This document shows, one piece after another, positions 52,313-61,325 of a stretch of DNA of 64,000 bases. Made by a program: the position numbers and the translations under genes. Origin of the DNA: UBA1941 sp046329555 (GTDB lineage: Bacteria > Bacteroidota > Bacteroidia > Chitinophagales > LD1). The notes under the pieces are model-generated. The model had not been told where the DNA came from, did no database searches, and saw only the letters and a list, made by a program, of their open reading frames with translations. The stretch spans positions 434,001-498,000 of the forward strand of contig JAXLUK010000001.1 in NCBI GenBank assembly GCA_046329555.1, written 5' to 3'. How positions within the stretch are numbered: position 1 is the stretch's first letter; each line of letters begins with the position of its first letter.

Positions 52313-52643
52313 GACTTCGTAAGTCTTTAAGACTTACGAAGTCCTCTCCAAAAGTCCTACACGACTTACGAAGTCTTTAAGACTTACGATGTCCTCTCCA
52401 AAAGTCCTACACGACTTACGAAGTCTTTAAGACTTACGATGTCCTCTCCAAAAGCCCTCCACGACTTACGAAGTCTTAAAGACTTACGAAGTCCTCTCCA
52501 AAAACCCTCCTCGACTTACGAAGTCTTAAAGACTTACGATGTCCTCTCCACAAGCCCTCCACGACTTACGAAGTCTTAAAGACTTACGATGTCCTCTCCA
52601 AAAGCCCTCCACGACTTACGAAGTCTTTAAGACTTACGATGTC
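52313..52643 (+). repeat. Right REP array
   Basis: Seven units starting at 52313, 52363, 52413, 52463, 52513, 52563 and 52613, an exact 50-bp period. The first unit is a perfect 31-bp palindrome (two 15-nt arms round one T); the others pair GACTTACGAAGTC with GACTTACGATGTC or GACTTACGAAGTC, then a conserved spacer CCTCTCCAAAAG. The orientation is opposite to the left array. In five of the seven units the second 13-mer is ACGATGTC, which breaks one base pair of its small hairpin. Confidence 0.9.
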
Positions 52644-52654
52644 TATTGCCAAAA

Positions 52655-52860
52655 GCGTAAACCGCGAGAGCGGGCGACAGGGAGCCGCAGCGAAGCGGAG
52701 GCTGTGCCGAGGCGTAGTGCAACGGAGCCGAGGTACCGCAGCCCGCCCACAGGCGGGCGTAGCCCGAAAGCACGCGACCCCGAGTACCGCCAGCGAACTT
52801 GTAGTGTTCAAGGTGCTTTGTTTTCCGCGGTACGAGGGGGCTCGCCCAAATCATCATTAC
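52655..52860 (-). repeat. GC-rich intergenic element with GATGATG head, copy D
   Basis: Read on the minus strand, it begins AATGATGATTTGGGCGAGCC 4 nt after the stop of the outer-membrane protein gene at 52865. Its 3' half shares blocks with the 116-bp repeats (GCTACGCCCGCCTG, CTTCGCTGCGG). Its left end abuts the right REP array. Confidence 0.55.
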
Positions 52861-52864
52861 ACCA

Positions 52865-55687
52865 CTAATGCGCCGGCTTGTTGAAATAGCGCATCGTCCA
52901 CGTTAACGTCAACAACCAGTACCGCTGCAACACCTTGTTGCGACTGTCCTCAATATACGTTTCGGTAATGTTTCTGCTGATACCCGAATTCTGATTCAAT
53001 ACATCATTCACACTGCCGCGAACTTCCAGCGATTTATCTTTTAAGAATTTGTAGCCCAGCGCCAGATTCCAGATAAAGATGTTCTGGTTAAAATTCTGCA
53101 GGCCGGTGTACAACGTATTATCAATAGTGGTATTGAAAACAAAACCTTTCCAGAACAACCAATTAAAGCGCGCACCGGCAGAATGCGTAAAGTAGTTGCT
53201 GGTGCCTACCGTAGCCAGCGTATTGCGCACAATATTGTATGATGCGCGATAGGTAATATTGAAATCGATTTTCTCGCTGATGTTGCTGCCCAAATTAAAA
53301 CCTGCCGTAGGCGTGATGGTGTTTGAATAATTGAGCCTGCCATTGATGACACCCGGCGTGCGACTGTACGAAACGCCGCCGCTGAGATTGAGGTTGCACT
53401 TGATTTTCGGAATCGCAAAACCATAGTTCATAAAGAGATTCGCGTTGATATATCCTTCTACATTCTTCGGCACCGACAATTGTGAACCGGCGCGCAACAC
53501 CACCGCTTGCTGTAACACCGTATCGCTTGTAGCCAGCAGCGTAGTATTGGCCACATAGTGCTGCACATAATTGAACATGGCAAACAGGAAGAAATTCGTT
53601 CCCTTCCTGGTATTGGTGAAATTGTAGCGGGTCATGATAAAATGACTGTACGACTGCTGCAAATCGGGATTGCCGGCGCTCAGCAACAACGGATTACTAT
53701 TATCAATAACGGGTTGCAGTTGCTGCATGGTTGGGGCATTGGTATTGGTGCGGTAATTAATGCGCAGGTTGCTGTTGTTCTTAAAACGCATTTCGAAAGA
53801 GGCATTGGGCAGCACATCAATAAAGCTATAGTTGGTGGTGAACGCGTTTGGGAAAACCGTTTCGCCCTTCAACTGCGCATATTGCAAACTGGTACCCAGC
53901 GACAAATTCCAGCCTTTACCTTTTAAGCGGTAGGATATACCTCCACGCTGCTGCTGATAAACGCTGGTGTATTGCGAAGTAAGGGCCGTATCCAATGCAT
54001 CGTAGCCGGTGCTGCTGCGGTTGTAGGTACCTTTATCGGCTTTGTTCCAGGTCACTGATGGCTGATAGCTGAATTGCAGCATACTGTTTTTACCCACGCC
54101 TTCGGTATAGGTAAGGTTACCGTAAACATTATAGCTGTAGCTATTATTATGGCTTTGCTGATCTAAAGCACTGGTATCAGTAGGTGCCGTATAAACACTG
54201 GTGGCCTGCTGCGCCGCAGTACCCGTGCGGTTGGTGATGTTGGTACCGATAGTCAGCGACAGCGTTTGATACAATCCTGAAAATTTGTGCTGTATCAACA
54301 AATCACCGCCGGCATTGTAGGCATTATTACCTGATGAGAAATTACTTTTTACATCACTCAACAGTTCTTTTCCGGCAATAGTAGAAAGTCCGTCGGTAAA
54401 CGCGTTCTGCTTCGTTTTTTGAAAACTGAATTTAGGCGTAAAAATGATGGTGTTCATCGAATCTAACTGCCACTCGATGCGAAAATTCATCCGGTGATTT
54501 TGGTTATTGGTAGTGGTGGTATTATCCTGTTTGTAAACCGTGCTGCTGTCGCCGGCATTCAGATATTTCCTGCTCAGCGAGGTCGTATTATCGTTATCGC
54601 TATAATTGAAGAAATAGCTTCCGGTAAATTTCAGGTTCTTCCGTTTTCCCCATACATCAGAAAAATTTAGTCCTAGCGCATGGGTCGTAGAAATTCCGCC
54701 TTGTTGGGTGGTGAGAAAGTTGGTGATGTTATCGCTCATCGGCGGACCCTGACCACGGCCGCGCCCTCCTCCTCCACCACCGCCAGGGCCTCCCCTTCCA
54801 CCTCCGGGGAAATTCGGCATGCTGGCACCCGTAGCGCCTGCAATATCCTGCATCGAAAAATTCTGCTGATTGGTGTTGTTGCTCATAAAGATGAGCGAGA
54901 GCCGCCGGTTTCCTTCAAACCAATTCACATTGGCTCCGGCCTGATAACGCGCATCTCTAATAAATCCCGCGCCACCATAAATTTTTCCAAAAACGCCATT
55001 ATTTCTGCCATTGCGGGTTACAATGTTCATCGTCTTTTGTGTATTGCCATCGTTAAAACCAGTAAAAGCCGATTGATCATTCATGCGGTCGTACACCTGC
55101 ACGCCGCCCACAATTTCAGAAGGCAGATTTTTCAGCGCCAGATTCACATCATCACCAAAAAACTCTTTTCCATCTACCGTTACCTTCTGCACTTGCTCAC
55201 CCTGCGCTTTAATGGTACCGTTCTCATTGGAAATCCCCGGCATCTTCGTCACCAGTTCTTCGGCCGTTGCATCACGATTGGTTTTAAACGCTCCCGCATT
55301 AAACTCGGTGGTGTCATTCTTCTGTTGCACGCGAATAGCGCGCTCCTCTACCGTTACCGTCTTAAGCAACTGCGAATTTTCCTGCATCAACTGCGGACCC
55401 AGATTCATCACCGGAGCCGCAATGCGCAGTGCCCTGGTAGTAGTGACATATCCGATGTAGCGCATGCGGATGTAGTAATTACCTGAATTAGTTTGGAAGG
55501 AAAAATTTCCCGCAGTATCGGTGATCACCGCCTGCCAATGCGCCGTATCGTTCTGCTGCGCATATTGCACCACGGCACCAGTTAAAGGCGAGCGGTCTTT
55601 AGCATCCAACAAAGTTCCGGAAACCCTATTTTGCCCGTTGACGAAAAAGCCACACAGCAAGGCAAATAACACCAACACCTTTTGCAT
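52865..55687 (-). CDS. Outer membrane beta-barrel protein (TonB-receptor-like, OMP_b-brl_3)
   Basis: 940 residues. Signal peptide (VLVLFALLCGFFVNGQ), a carboxypeptidase-regulatory-like beta domain (SGTLLDAKDRSPLTGAVVQY, residues about 22-105), a plug-like domain (TVEERAIRVQQKNDTTEFN, ELVTKMPGISNENGTIKAQG) and a long beta-barrel. A Gly/Arg/Pro-rich loop (GGGRGGPGGGGGGGRGRG) lies near residue 300. It resembles TonB-dependent receptors, although I see no TonB box. SusD is not next to it, so it is not a classic polysaccharide-utilisation locus. Substrate unknown. Confidence 0.85.
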   Translation of the reverse strand: MQKVLVLFALLCGFFVNGQNRVSGTLLDAKDRSPLTGAVVQYAQQNDTAHWQAVITDTAGNFSFQTNSGNYYIRMRYIGYVTTTRALRIAAPVMNLGPQLMQENSQLLKTVTVEERAIRVQQKNDTTEFNAGAFKTNRDATAEELVTKMPGISNENGTIKAQGEQVQKVTVDGKEFFGDDVNLALKNLPSEIVGGVQVYDRMNDQSAFTGFNDGNTQKTMNIVTRNGRNNGVFGKIYGGAGFIRDARYQAGANVNWFEGNRRLSLIFMSNNTNQQNFSMQDIAGATGASMPNFPGGGRGGPGGGGGGGRGRGQGPPMSDNITNFLTTQQGGISTTHALGLNFSDVWGKRKNLKFTGSYFFNYSDNDNTTSLSRKYLNAGDSSTVYKQDNTTTTNNQNHRMNFRIEWQLDSMNTIIFTPKFSFQKTKQNAFTDGLSTIAGKELLSDVKSNFSSGNNAYNAGGDLLIQHKFSGLYQTLSLTIGTNITNRTGTAAQQATSVYTAPTDTSALDQQSHNNSYSYNVYGNLTYTEGVGKNSMLQFSYQPSVTWNKADKGTYNRSSTGYDALDTALTSQYTSVYQQQRGGISYRLKGKGWNLSLGTSLQYAQLKGETVFPNAFTTNYSFIDVLPNASFEMRFKNNSNLRINYRTNTNAPTMQQLQPVIDNSNPLLLSAGNPDLQQSYSHFIMTRYNFTNTRKGTNFFLFAMFNYVQHYVANTTLLATSDTVLQQAVVLRAGSQLSVPKNVEGYINANLFMNYGFAIPKIKCNLNLSGGVSYSRTPGVINGRLNYSNTITPTAGFNLGSNISEKIDFNITYRASYNIVRNTLATVGTSNYFTHSAGARFNWLFWKGFVFNTTIDNTLYTGLQNFNQNIFIWNLALGYKFLKDKSLEVRGSVNDVLNQNSGISRNITETYIEDSRNKVLQRYWLLTLTWTMRYFNKPAH

Positions 55688-55738
55688 GGCGCGAATGTAG
55701 CAGAAGCGATGAGCAACAAATGTTAAATGAGAAAGGCC

Positions 55739-56011
55739 TTACGACGCTTGCTGGCTCAGCTCCATAGATATGGCACTGCGCTGCATTTTCACCTTTACGT
55801 CCTTGGCAATATCCACGTAAATAATATCGCCATCCATCGATACCACGGTACCGTGTAAACCGCCCGTGGTTACCACCTTATCGCCTTTCTTCAAACCTTC
55901 GGTAAATTCCTTTTCCTTTTTGATTTTTTGGCTCTGCGGACGAATAAAAAACAGATACATCACGGCCAGCATGCCGCCGATGAAAACGAGATTGAAATAT
56001 TGTGGATTCAT
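55739..56011 (-). CDS. yajC: Preprotein translocase subunit YajC
   Basis: 90 residues. One membrane helix (FNLVFIGGMLAVMYLFFI), then RPQSQKIKKEKEFTEGLKKGDKVVTTGGLHGTV, the YajC signature. It joins SecDF in protein export. Its ATG overlaps the DUF1573 stop by one base (TAATG), so the pair is translationally coupled. Confidence 0.95.
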   Translation of the reverse strand: MNPQYFNLVFIGGMLAVMYLFFIRPQSQKIKKEKEFTEGLKKGDKVVTTGGLHGTVVSMDGDIIYVDIAKDVKVKMQRSAISMELSQQAS

Positions 56012-56442
56012 TATTTATCTTCTTTAGGGGCTATCACATAGCCGGTTAAAAATACTTGTTCGTTGTGGCGGCCGGTATTCACCTGCAGGGTTACTGATTT
56101 GTGCTGCTCACCGCTTTTGCCATCCGAATTAAATGTCACTTTAATATCGGCCGTGGCGCCCTTGGCAATAGGCTCTTTCGGATAATCGGGAACAGTGCAA
56201 CCACATGATCCAAATGCATTTCCAATAATTAAATCGTGATCACCCGTGTTTTTCACGTGAAATACATGGGTCACTTTTTCGCCTTGCTTAATAGTATCGA
56301 AATTGAACTCAGTTTCCGGAATTTCAATGGTTGTGGTATCGTGCAGAATGGCCTCGGGCAGTCCGGCATTCGGATTGCCCTTTTTGCGGCAAGCGCTGAG
56401 TGCCAAACCCACTACTAACGCGAAGAGCAGGATTCTTTTCAT
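56011..56442 (-). CDS. DUF1573 lipoprotein, copy 2
   Basis: 143 residues. Lipoprotein signal (FALVVGLALSAC), then a DUF1573 domain with the family core GSCGCTVPDYPKEPI and VNTGRHNEQVFLTGYV. It differs from copy 1 (24009) in being lipidated and in having no C-terminal tail. DUF1573-yajC is a conserved pair in Bacteroidota, but its function is unknown. The ATG at 56442 starts the signal; a TACTTTTG box is 6 nt upstream. Confidence 0.85.
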   Translation of the reverse strand: MKRILLFALVVGLALSACRKKGNPNAGLPEAILHDTTTIEIPETEFNFDTIKQGEKVTHVFHVKNTGDHDLIIGNAFGSCGCTVPDYPKEPIAKGATADIKVTFNSDGKSGEQHKSVTLQVNTGRHNEQVFLTGYVIAPKEDK

Positions 56443-56448
56443 AGGCGG

Positions 56449-56478
56449 CAAAAGTATAAAAAGCACAGAATGGGGCAA
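56449..56478 (-). promoter_or_regulatory. Bacteroidota promoter for the DUF1573-yajC operon
   Basis: Minus strand: TTG (56476-56478), a 19-nt spacer and TACTTTTG (56449-56456), an exact -7 match. The box ends 6 nt before the ATG, so the transcript is leaderless or nearly so. Confidence 0.65.
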
Positions 56479-56905
56479 CGGGCAGTCAACGCAAGTGATA
56501 GGTGCAACAACAGATTGGTATGGCGGGCCGCTCGCCCCGCTGATCCGCGTAACCATCCCTGTGCTTCCGGGGGGCTTGCGGCCGGGTGCTTCGTTGCAAT
56601 CTTTTTTATAGCAGACTTAGCGTTACGATATTTCGAAAAGCGCCTGCTAAAACATCAATGGCGTGTTTTGCAAACCTATGCCCGTGGCTGCTACAAAAAA
56701 GGATTTACACTTCGCCCCCTCCCGCTTAGCGCATCAATAACCCAATGCCGCCTTGATTCTCCAAAGTATCTATTTCTTAACCACCCATAGCCCCTGAGAA
56801 ACCGATTGCAATTTCTTCTTTACAAAAAAATGCTGCCTACCGGTAGCATTCCAACTTGTTAATTCTTCTGAAAAGAATTACCATTATACAAGTTAATGTA
56901 AACAC
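56479..56905. other. Intergenic region before the metallophosphoesterase gene
   Basis: No gene supported. 56520-56600 is GC-rich and resembles the dispersed elements (GGCGGGCCGCTCGCCCCGC). 56700-56730 resembles 60970-61010 (AAAAAAGGATTT followed by TTCGCCCC-type sequence). Near the gene are a 10-bp palindrome CTACCGGTAG (about 56838-56847) and a hairpin TAATTCTT-ctgaa-AAGAATTA (56860-56880), which could be operator or attenuator elements for the downstream gene. Confidence 0.4.
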
Positions 56906-58660
56906 ATGGAACCCGAACTAAAAAAAGATACACCTGAACCATTTCAGCAGGCCAAAATGGTGAACTGGTATGAACCGCGCATGCTGCTGGATGCAGGCCT
57001 CAAGGCAGCAATATCAGGCACCTTTGGCAACTATGCCGACCGTCGCGAAATGGAAGCAGCGCTGGATAAACATCAGGATCCCAATTTCTGGAGTAAATTA
57101 AAAAACGACTATGCCGCTGGCGATGCGATTTGGTTCGATATAGTGGGCGATACAGGCGATGGATTCAATTCAACATTTACTATAGCCCGGGCGGTTGGCG
57201 CACCTGAACTGGAACTCAGTTGCCGCGATGGATCGCATCGCACCACCACACAGCGCGGCCGTATCCTGGTGTTTGGAGGCGATCAGGTGTATCCTTTTCC
57301 TACCTGGGAGGAATATGAAAATCGTTTTCGCCAGCCGTATGCCATGGCCGCCGATCCATCCACAGTGTACAGCGAACAGGATCGGCCGCACCTTTACGCC
57401 ATCCCCGGTAATCACGATTGGTACGATGGCCTGGGGAATTTTATCAAGTTGTTCTGCCAGCAACGCAGCATCGGTATTTGGAAAACCCGCCAGCACCGAA
57501 GCTATTTCGCTATACCATTGCCGGGAAATTACTGGCTTTGGGCTACCGACATTCAACTGAATTCAGATATTGATAAGCCGCAACTCGATTACTTCAAGCA
57601 AGTGCGCCAACAAATGGAAACTGGCGCAAAAATTATTTTACTCACCGCCGAACCGGCCTGGGTGTACAGCAATATCAGAAAAGAAGACCGGTCCTATCAA
57701 CGGCTGCAGTTCTTTATTGAAAAGTACATCGTCAACAATACGGATGGCAAGAATTTTCAACTGGCCACTACCCTCACCGGCGATTTGCATCATTATTCGC
57801 GATACAGCATTCCAGATACCGAAGGCACGGCAACTGATGACCCATCGGTAATGGCGCATCAGTATTTTACCGCCGGAGGTGGTGGCGCGTTTTTGCATCT
57901 GACGCATAATTTACCCAAATGGCTATACGGCTTGCGGGGGCATAAGAATAAGCTACAATGCCGGTTTCCCGATAAAAAAGAGTCGAAGCAGTTGTTGCTT
58001 GACACCTGGTGGTTCCCTTTCCGGAACAAGGCTTTTACCGCGGTTTTAGGTGCTGTGCACTTGCTGTTATTTTGGTTGATGGCGCAATGGTCGGGAGAAG
58101 TAGAGCAAGTGAAAAGTTTCTTTGACGGATTACTTTGGCTGATGTCGGTGCTGGTTAATCCATTGGTGATTTTATTGACAATAGGCATCGGTTTGGGATT
58201 CTATGTATTTGCCGATACCAATGTAAGAAGCAAATGGGCGAAAACCGTAGGTGTGGCGCATGCCTTGTTGCAATTTATCCTGTTGTGGGCAGTGATTGGC
58301 GGCAACAGTGTGATGTGGTGGATATGCAACCATAGTTGGCAACGTATCCTCTCGTCGATTGGGATGGCCATAGGCGGCAGTGTGTTGAGTGCAACGGTAA
58401 TGGGCGCCTATTTATATCTATCGAACCTGTTGTTTGGCATGCATATCAACGAAGCATCTTCTGCACTGGCCTGTGCCGATTACAAAAATTTCCTGCGACT
58501 TCATATTCAGGATGGCGTATTAACCGTTTACCCCGTGGGCATAGCCCAGGTACCTAAACAATGGAAACAAGAGGCCGATCAGCAAGGCAGCTATACTTTC
58601 ACGCCCACCACCGTACCGCACTACTTTTTGATAGAACCTCCGGTGCAAATCAAACTATAA
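56906..58660 (+). CDS. Metallophosphoesterase with C-terminal membrane segments
   Basis: 584 residues. The calcineurin-type motifs are in order: IWFDIVGDTGDG (Asp78), LVFGGDQVYP, AIPGNHDWYDG (GNH at 168-170) and TTLTGDLHHYSRY. A di-metal phosphohydrolase is expected. From about residue 385 there are four or five hydrophobic helices (VHLLLFWLMAQW, LMSVLVNPLVILLTIGIGL, AHALLQFILLWAVIG, MGAYLYLSNLLFGM). The enzyme domain is therefore cytoplasmic or, less likely, periplasmic at the inner membrane. There is no signal peptide. The substrate is unknown. Confidence 0.8.
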   Translation: MEPELKKDTPEPFQQAKMVNWYEPRMLLDAGLKAAISGTFGNYADRREMEAALDKHQDPNFWSKLKNDYAAGDAIWFDIVGDTGDGFNSTFTIARAVGAPELELSCRDGSHRTTTQRGRILVFGGDQVYPFPTWEEYENRFRQPYAMAADPSTVYSEQDRPHLYAIPGNHDWYDGLGNFIKLFCQQRSIGIWKTRQHRSYFAIPLPGNYWLWATDIQLNSDIDKPQLDYFKQVRQQMETGAKIILLTAEPAWVYSNIRKEDRSYQRLQFFIEKYIVNNTDGKNFQLATTLTGDLHHYSRYSIPDTEGTATDDPSVMAHQYFTAGGGGAFLHLTHNLPKWLYGLRGHKNKLQCRFPDKKESKQLLLDTWWFPFRNKAFTAVLGAVHLLLFWLMAQWSGEVEQVKSFFDGLLWLMSVLVNPLVILLTIGIGLGFYVFADTNVRSKWAKTVGVAHALLQFILLWAVIGGNSVMWWICNHSWQRILSSIGMAIGGSVLSATVMGAYLYLSNLLFGMHINEASSALACADYKNFLRLHIQDGVLTVYPVGIAQVPKQWKQEADQQGSYTFTPTTVPHYFLIEPPVQIKL

Positions 58661-58823
58661 CAGCCACCGGCATATTGCAGCAAAAGCGAACAAAAGAAGG
58701 TTAACAATCGTTTTCCAATAACATAAAGAACAGTATCAGCAATTGATTATAAAAAATGCGCGGGTAATGCGCCGGTTACGAAGTAAGTTACCCTTGAGCA
58801 TTGAAATTTTAGTTGTTGCGCCT

Positions 58824-59108
58824 ATGCTTTCAGAAAAAGACATTGATCGTATTATGGAAATGGCCTGGGAAGACCGCACCCCTTTTGAAGCGATACGATT
58901 TCAGTTCGGGCTTGCAGAAAAGGAGGTGATTGCGCTCATGCGAAAGCACCTCAAAAGGAACAGTTTTGAACGGTGGCGCAAGCGGGTAAACAGCGGTATA
59001 AGCCAAAAGCACCTGAAGCTAAGAGATGCGTCTATCAATCGCTTCAAATGCAGCCGGCAACGCGTGATCACGCATAACAAAATATCGAAGCGGTTAGGAA
59101 GCGGCTAG
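58824..59108 (+). CDS. DUF2805 / TIGR03643 family protein
   Basis: 94 residues. MLSEKDIDRIMEMAWEDRTP, FEAIRFQFGLAEKEVIALMR and RWRKRVNSGISQKHLKLR are the family pattern. It is a small, basic, helical cytosolic protein, common in Bacteroidota, probably nucleic-acid binding (inference from basic residues and helix-turn-helix-like spacing). The ATG at 58824 starts the conserved sequence; a longer TTG frame adds nothing conserved. It overlaps the convergent gene by 4 bp. Confidence 0.75.
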   Translation: MLSEKDIDRIMEMAWEDRTPFEAIRFQFGLAEKEVIALMRKHLKRNSFERWRKRVNSGISQKHLKLRDASINRFKCSRQRVITHNKISKRLGSG

Positions 59109-59530
59109 TGATTAAACACCGAGATAATAAAATCCTGATTCAACTCAGCAGCACTGAGTTTTGATTTATTCTCGCGAAAAGTAGCGGCCACGCATTCCTT
59201 CAGTTTTTCCTGAAACACTGGATCTACTTTGGCATCGCGTGGATTATAGTAACCGCCATAAGAATTGATTTCCTTGTAACTTCTGATCTTCGATACTTCT
59301 CCTTCAGCTGAAACAAAAAAACGGTAACCCTTCCAGTTGCAGGGAATATTTTTCACCGGTTCCATACAAGCTATAAAAGAGTTGGCCAAATCTTTACCGG
59401 TTTGCACTTCGCGCAAATGGCTTTTCACCGGATAAATATTCACCTGCATCGTTAACGTTTTGGCCGGTTCTTGTGCCTTTAGTAAGATGAAAGAATACAG
59501 GGATAGCATTAGTAAGAATACATTTTTCAT
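59105..59530 (-). CDS. Small secreted protein of unknown function
   Basis: 141 residues. Signal peptide (FLLMLSLYSFILLKAQ) and a mature part of about 120 residues with one Cys pair candidate (IACME and NIPCNWKG). The C-terminal VFQEKLKECVAATFRENKS helix resembles TonB-C-like or periplasmic hypothetical proteins. No family identified. Confidence 0.65.
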   Translation of the reverse strand: MKNVFLLMLSLYSFILLKAQEPAKTLTMQVNIYPVKSHLREVQTGKDLANSFIACMEPVKNIPCNWKGYRFFVSAEGEVSKIRSYKEINSYGGYYNPRDAKVDPVFQEKLKECVAATFRENKSKLSAAELNQDFIISVFNH

Positions 59531-59764
59531 AGGTGGAAAATAACAAAAATCAGATGGTAGCCTTATTCACCTCAGCTGGCGATGCAGGGTAAGTTGCTAC
59601 TCATAACATAGCGCTTCCAATCAACGCAGAGGGGTTTGAACTCCTGTGCCATGCGGCTCTGCCTGGGGCCCACTTCCCAAAATGGTCCTTATACACGGCC
59701 TACCACAATTGCCGTTACTCCTTTTTTATCATAAAACTTTATCTTTCCTGTAAAACCAATTACC

Positions 59765-60730
59765 ATGAAACGCCTCTTCCGTGTTACAGCCTACCTGGTT
59801 ATCGCTTTTATTGTTGCCGTTGCCATCCTGATTGGCTACTGGCAATGGCGCGGCATTCCCAAATATCCGGTGAAGCCCATTACCTTCCCCGCAGTTACAC
59901 CAGATTCGGCCATGATTGCCAATGGCGGAAAAATTGCCGCGGTGCAGTGCATGGTGTGCCACCGCGGTGCCGATGGTAAACTATCGGGCCGCCTGTTGCA
60001 GGAACTCCCTCCTGAATTCGGCGAAATTCACTCGGCTAATATTACGCAAAGCAAGGCCCATGGCATAGGTACCTGGACCGATGCTCAACTGGCTTACCTG
60101 CTCAGAACGGGCGTGAAACCGAATGGTGATTTTCTTCCGGTGTACATGCCCAAATTCCCGCACTTGAGTGATTACGATCTCAAAAGTGTCATCGCGTTTT
60201 TGCGTTCATCGCAGCCCGTGGTGCAGCCGTCGGAAATAGCCGCGGTAAAAAGCAAGCCCTCGCTGCTCACCAAAATACTGTGCAATACTACTTTCAAAGA
60301 AATCCCCTATCCCAATGCGCCCATACCCGAGCCCGACACGAACAACGCCATCGCCTTCGGCCGCTACCTGGTAACCGGTCGGTACGATTGCTACACCTGC
60401 CATTCGGCTGATTTCAAAACATTAAATATGGCTGCGCCGGAACAAACACCGGGCTACTGCGGCGGTGGCAATACCATGATTACGCTTACCGGTGCTACGC
60501 GCCTGACCGCCAATATCACCTTCGATGAAAAAACGGGCATCGGACTTTGGAACATAGATGATTTTACCAACGCCATGCTGCATGCCAAGCGCAAAGACGG
60601 CCATGTGTTGCGCGAACCGATGCTCACCTATAACGGCATGACGGAAAAAGAAATTCAGGCTATCTGGGCTTATCTGAAAAGCATTCCGAAAATTACCCAT
60701 GAGGTGCCGCGAAACTGGGAAGTAGAATAA
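59765..60730 (+). CDS. Membrane-anchored diheme cytochrome c
   Basis: 321 residues. One N-terminal membrane helix (VTAYLVIAFIVAVAILIGYW). Two heme-binding motifs: CMVCH (Cys62, Cys65, His66) and CYTCH (Cys209, Cys212, His213). There are Met residues suitable as distal ligands (for example VYMPKFPHLSD and the late AMLHAK region). The domain pair suggests two class I cytochrome folds in the periplasm that move electrons, possibly to an oxidase or peroxidase. No partner enzyme is adjacent. A TATCTTTC box is 17 nt upstream of the ATG. Confidence 0.85.
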   Translation: MKRLFRVTAYLVIAFIVAVAILIGYWQWRGIPKYPVKPITFPAVTPDSAMIANGGKIAAVQCMVCHRGADGKLSGRLLQELPPEFGEIHSANITQSKAHGIGTWTDAQLAYLLRTGVKPNGDFLPVYMPKFPHLSDYDLKSVIAFLRSSQPVVQPSEIAAVKSKPSLLTKILCNTTFKEIPYPNAPIPEPDTNNAIAFGRYLVTGRYDCYTCHSADFKTLNMAAPEQTPGYCGGGNTMITLTGATRLTANITFDEKTGIGLWNIDDFTNAMLHAKRKDGHVLREPMLTYNGMTEKEIQAIWAYLKSIPKITHEVPRNWEVE

Positions 60731-60792
60731 GTGAAGCCAGTTATTCCAAAAGGAAAGCAATTTCATTTCGCAACAACACGGCAGGTTACCCC

Positions 60793-61020
60793 TGATGATG
60801 ATGGCGCCGCTCGCCCGCTTCAGGCCACCGTGCGAAGGCTCGCGGCCGTGTGCTTTGCACATATCTTATTTGTTGCAGGCAAGGCAGACTTACAATTTTT
60901 CCAACATCTATTTGCCCTAAAAAGGCCAATGTCCCAAAATCGTAAGTCTTAGCTCCGGGCCTACTCCCAAAAAAAAGGATTTTCGCTACGCCCCTTTGCG
61001 CTAAGCGCTTAATGCGGATA
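60793..61020 (+). repeat. GC-rich intergenic element with GATGATG head, copy B
   Basis: Begins TGATGATGATGGCGCCGCTC 63 nt after the cytochrome stop. It is GC-rich at its start (CGCCCGCTTCAGGCC, GGCTCGCGGCCGTG) and AT-richer later. 60960-61010 (AAAAAAAAGGATTTTCGC...) resembles 56697-56730. Confidence 0.5.
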
Positions 61021-61137
61021 TGACGTCATTCAGCCGCACCAGGCTCCTGCGAAAATTGCGCAGAGAACTCACAGGTGCACCTGAAACGTGCCGGGGATAG
61101 GTATAGAACGCTTAACATAATGATATCGAACTCGGCG

Positions 61138-61163
61138 GAGCGGTTTAGACCCACGCGAGATGG
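61138..61163 (+). repeat. 26-bp island motif, copy 1
   Basis: GAGCGGTTTAGACCCACG followed by CGAGATGG. The same pattern recurs at 61634, 62234 and 62288 around the orphan lipoprotein gene. Confidence 0.65.
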
Positions 61164-61223
61164 CCTAGTCAGGTATTGCCGCCCCGCGCACAGGCCAAGT
61201 GTGTTAGGTGCGGAAATTAGTTA

Positions 61224-61325
61224 ATGGTGCGCGGCCGCGCTGCTACAGGGTACGCTTCGCTCCCGCCCTCCACTTCGTTGCGGGCCGCGCTACGCGCGCC
61301 TTGCGCATCGCTGGCGGTTAGCGTT
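61224..61325 (+). repeat. GC-rich element, copy E
   Basis: GC-rich block with GCGGCCGCGCTGCTA, TACGCTTCGCTCCCGCC and GCGCATCGCTGGCG. It shares these with the minus strand of the region at 63450-63560, and shares CGCTTCGCT blocks with the 116-bp repeats at 48771 and 49063. No gene. Confidence 0.6.

Larger units (their letters stand above)
51391..52643. mobile_element. REP/RAYT element (REPtron)
   Basis: A Y1 HUH transposase gene (51714-52292) flanked by two arrays of the same palindromic repeat in opposite orientations: 51391-51648 and 52313-52643. The left array reads GACTTCGTAAGTC and the right array GACTTACGAAGTC. This is the expected layout of a repetitive extragenic palindrome with its associated tyrosine transposase. 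Confidence 0.8.

Noticed and set aside
52313..52643. Could the regular 50-bp array be a CRISPR?
   Set aside because: The repeated part is palindromic and the spacers are almost identical, not unique; no cas genes; a RAYT gene is adjacent.
54680..55486. 268-residue ORF antisense to the outer-membrane protein
   Set aside because: The sense strand encodes the plug and regulatory domains with normal motifs; the antisense frame has none.
59531..59764. Possible tRNA-like sequence near 59620
   Set aside because: GGGGTTTGAACTCC looks like a T arm, but no acceptor or anticodon stem can be formed around it.
61110..61209. Possible integron attC site (GCTTAAC at 61110 and GTTAGGT at 61203)
   Set aside because: The outer core sites fit the pattern, but the inner L boxes do not pair and there is no tyrosine integrase or second clear attC. 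Kept only as a weak coincidence.
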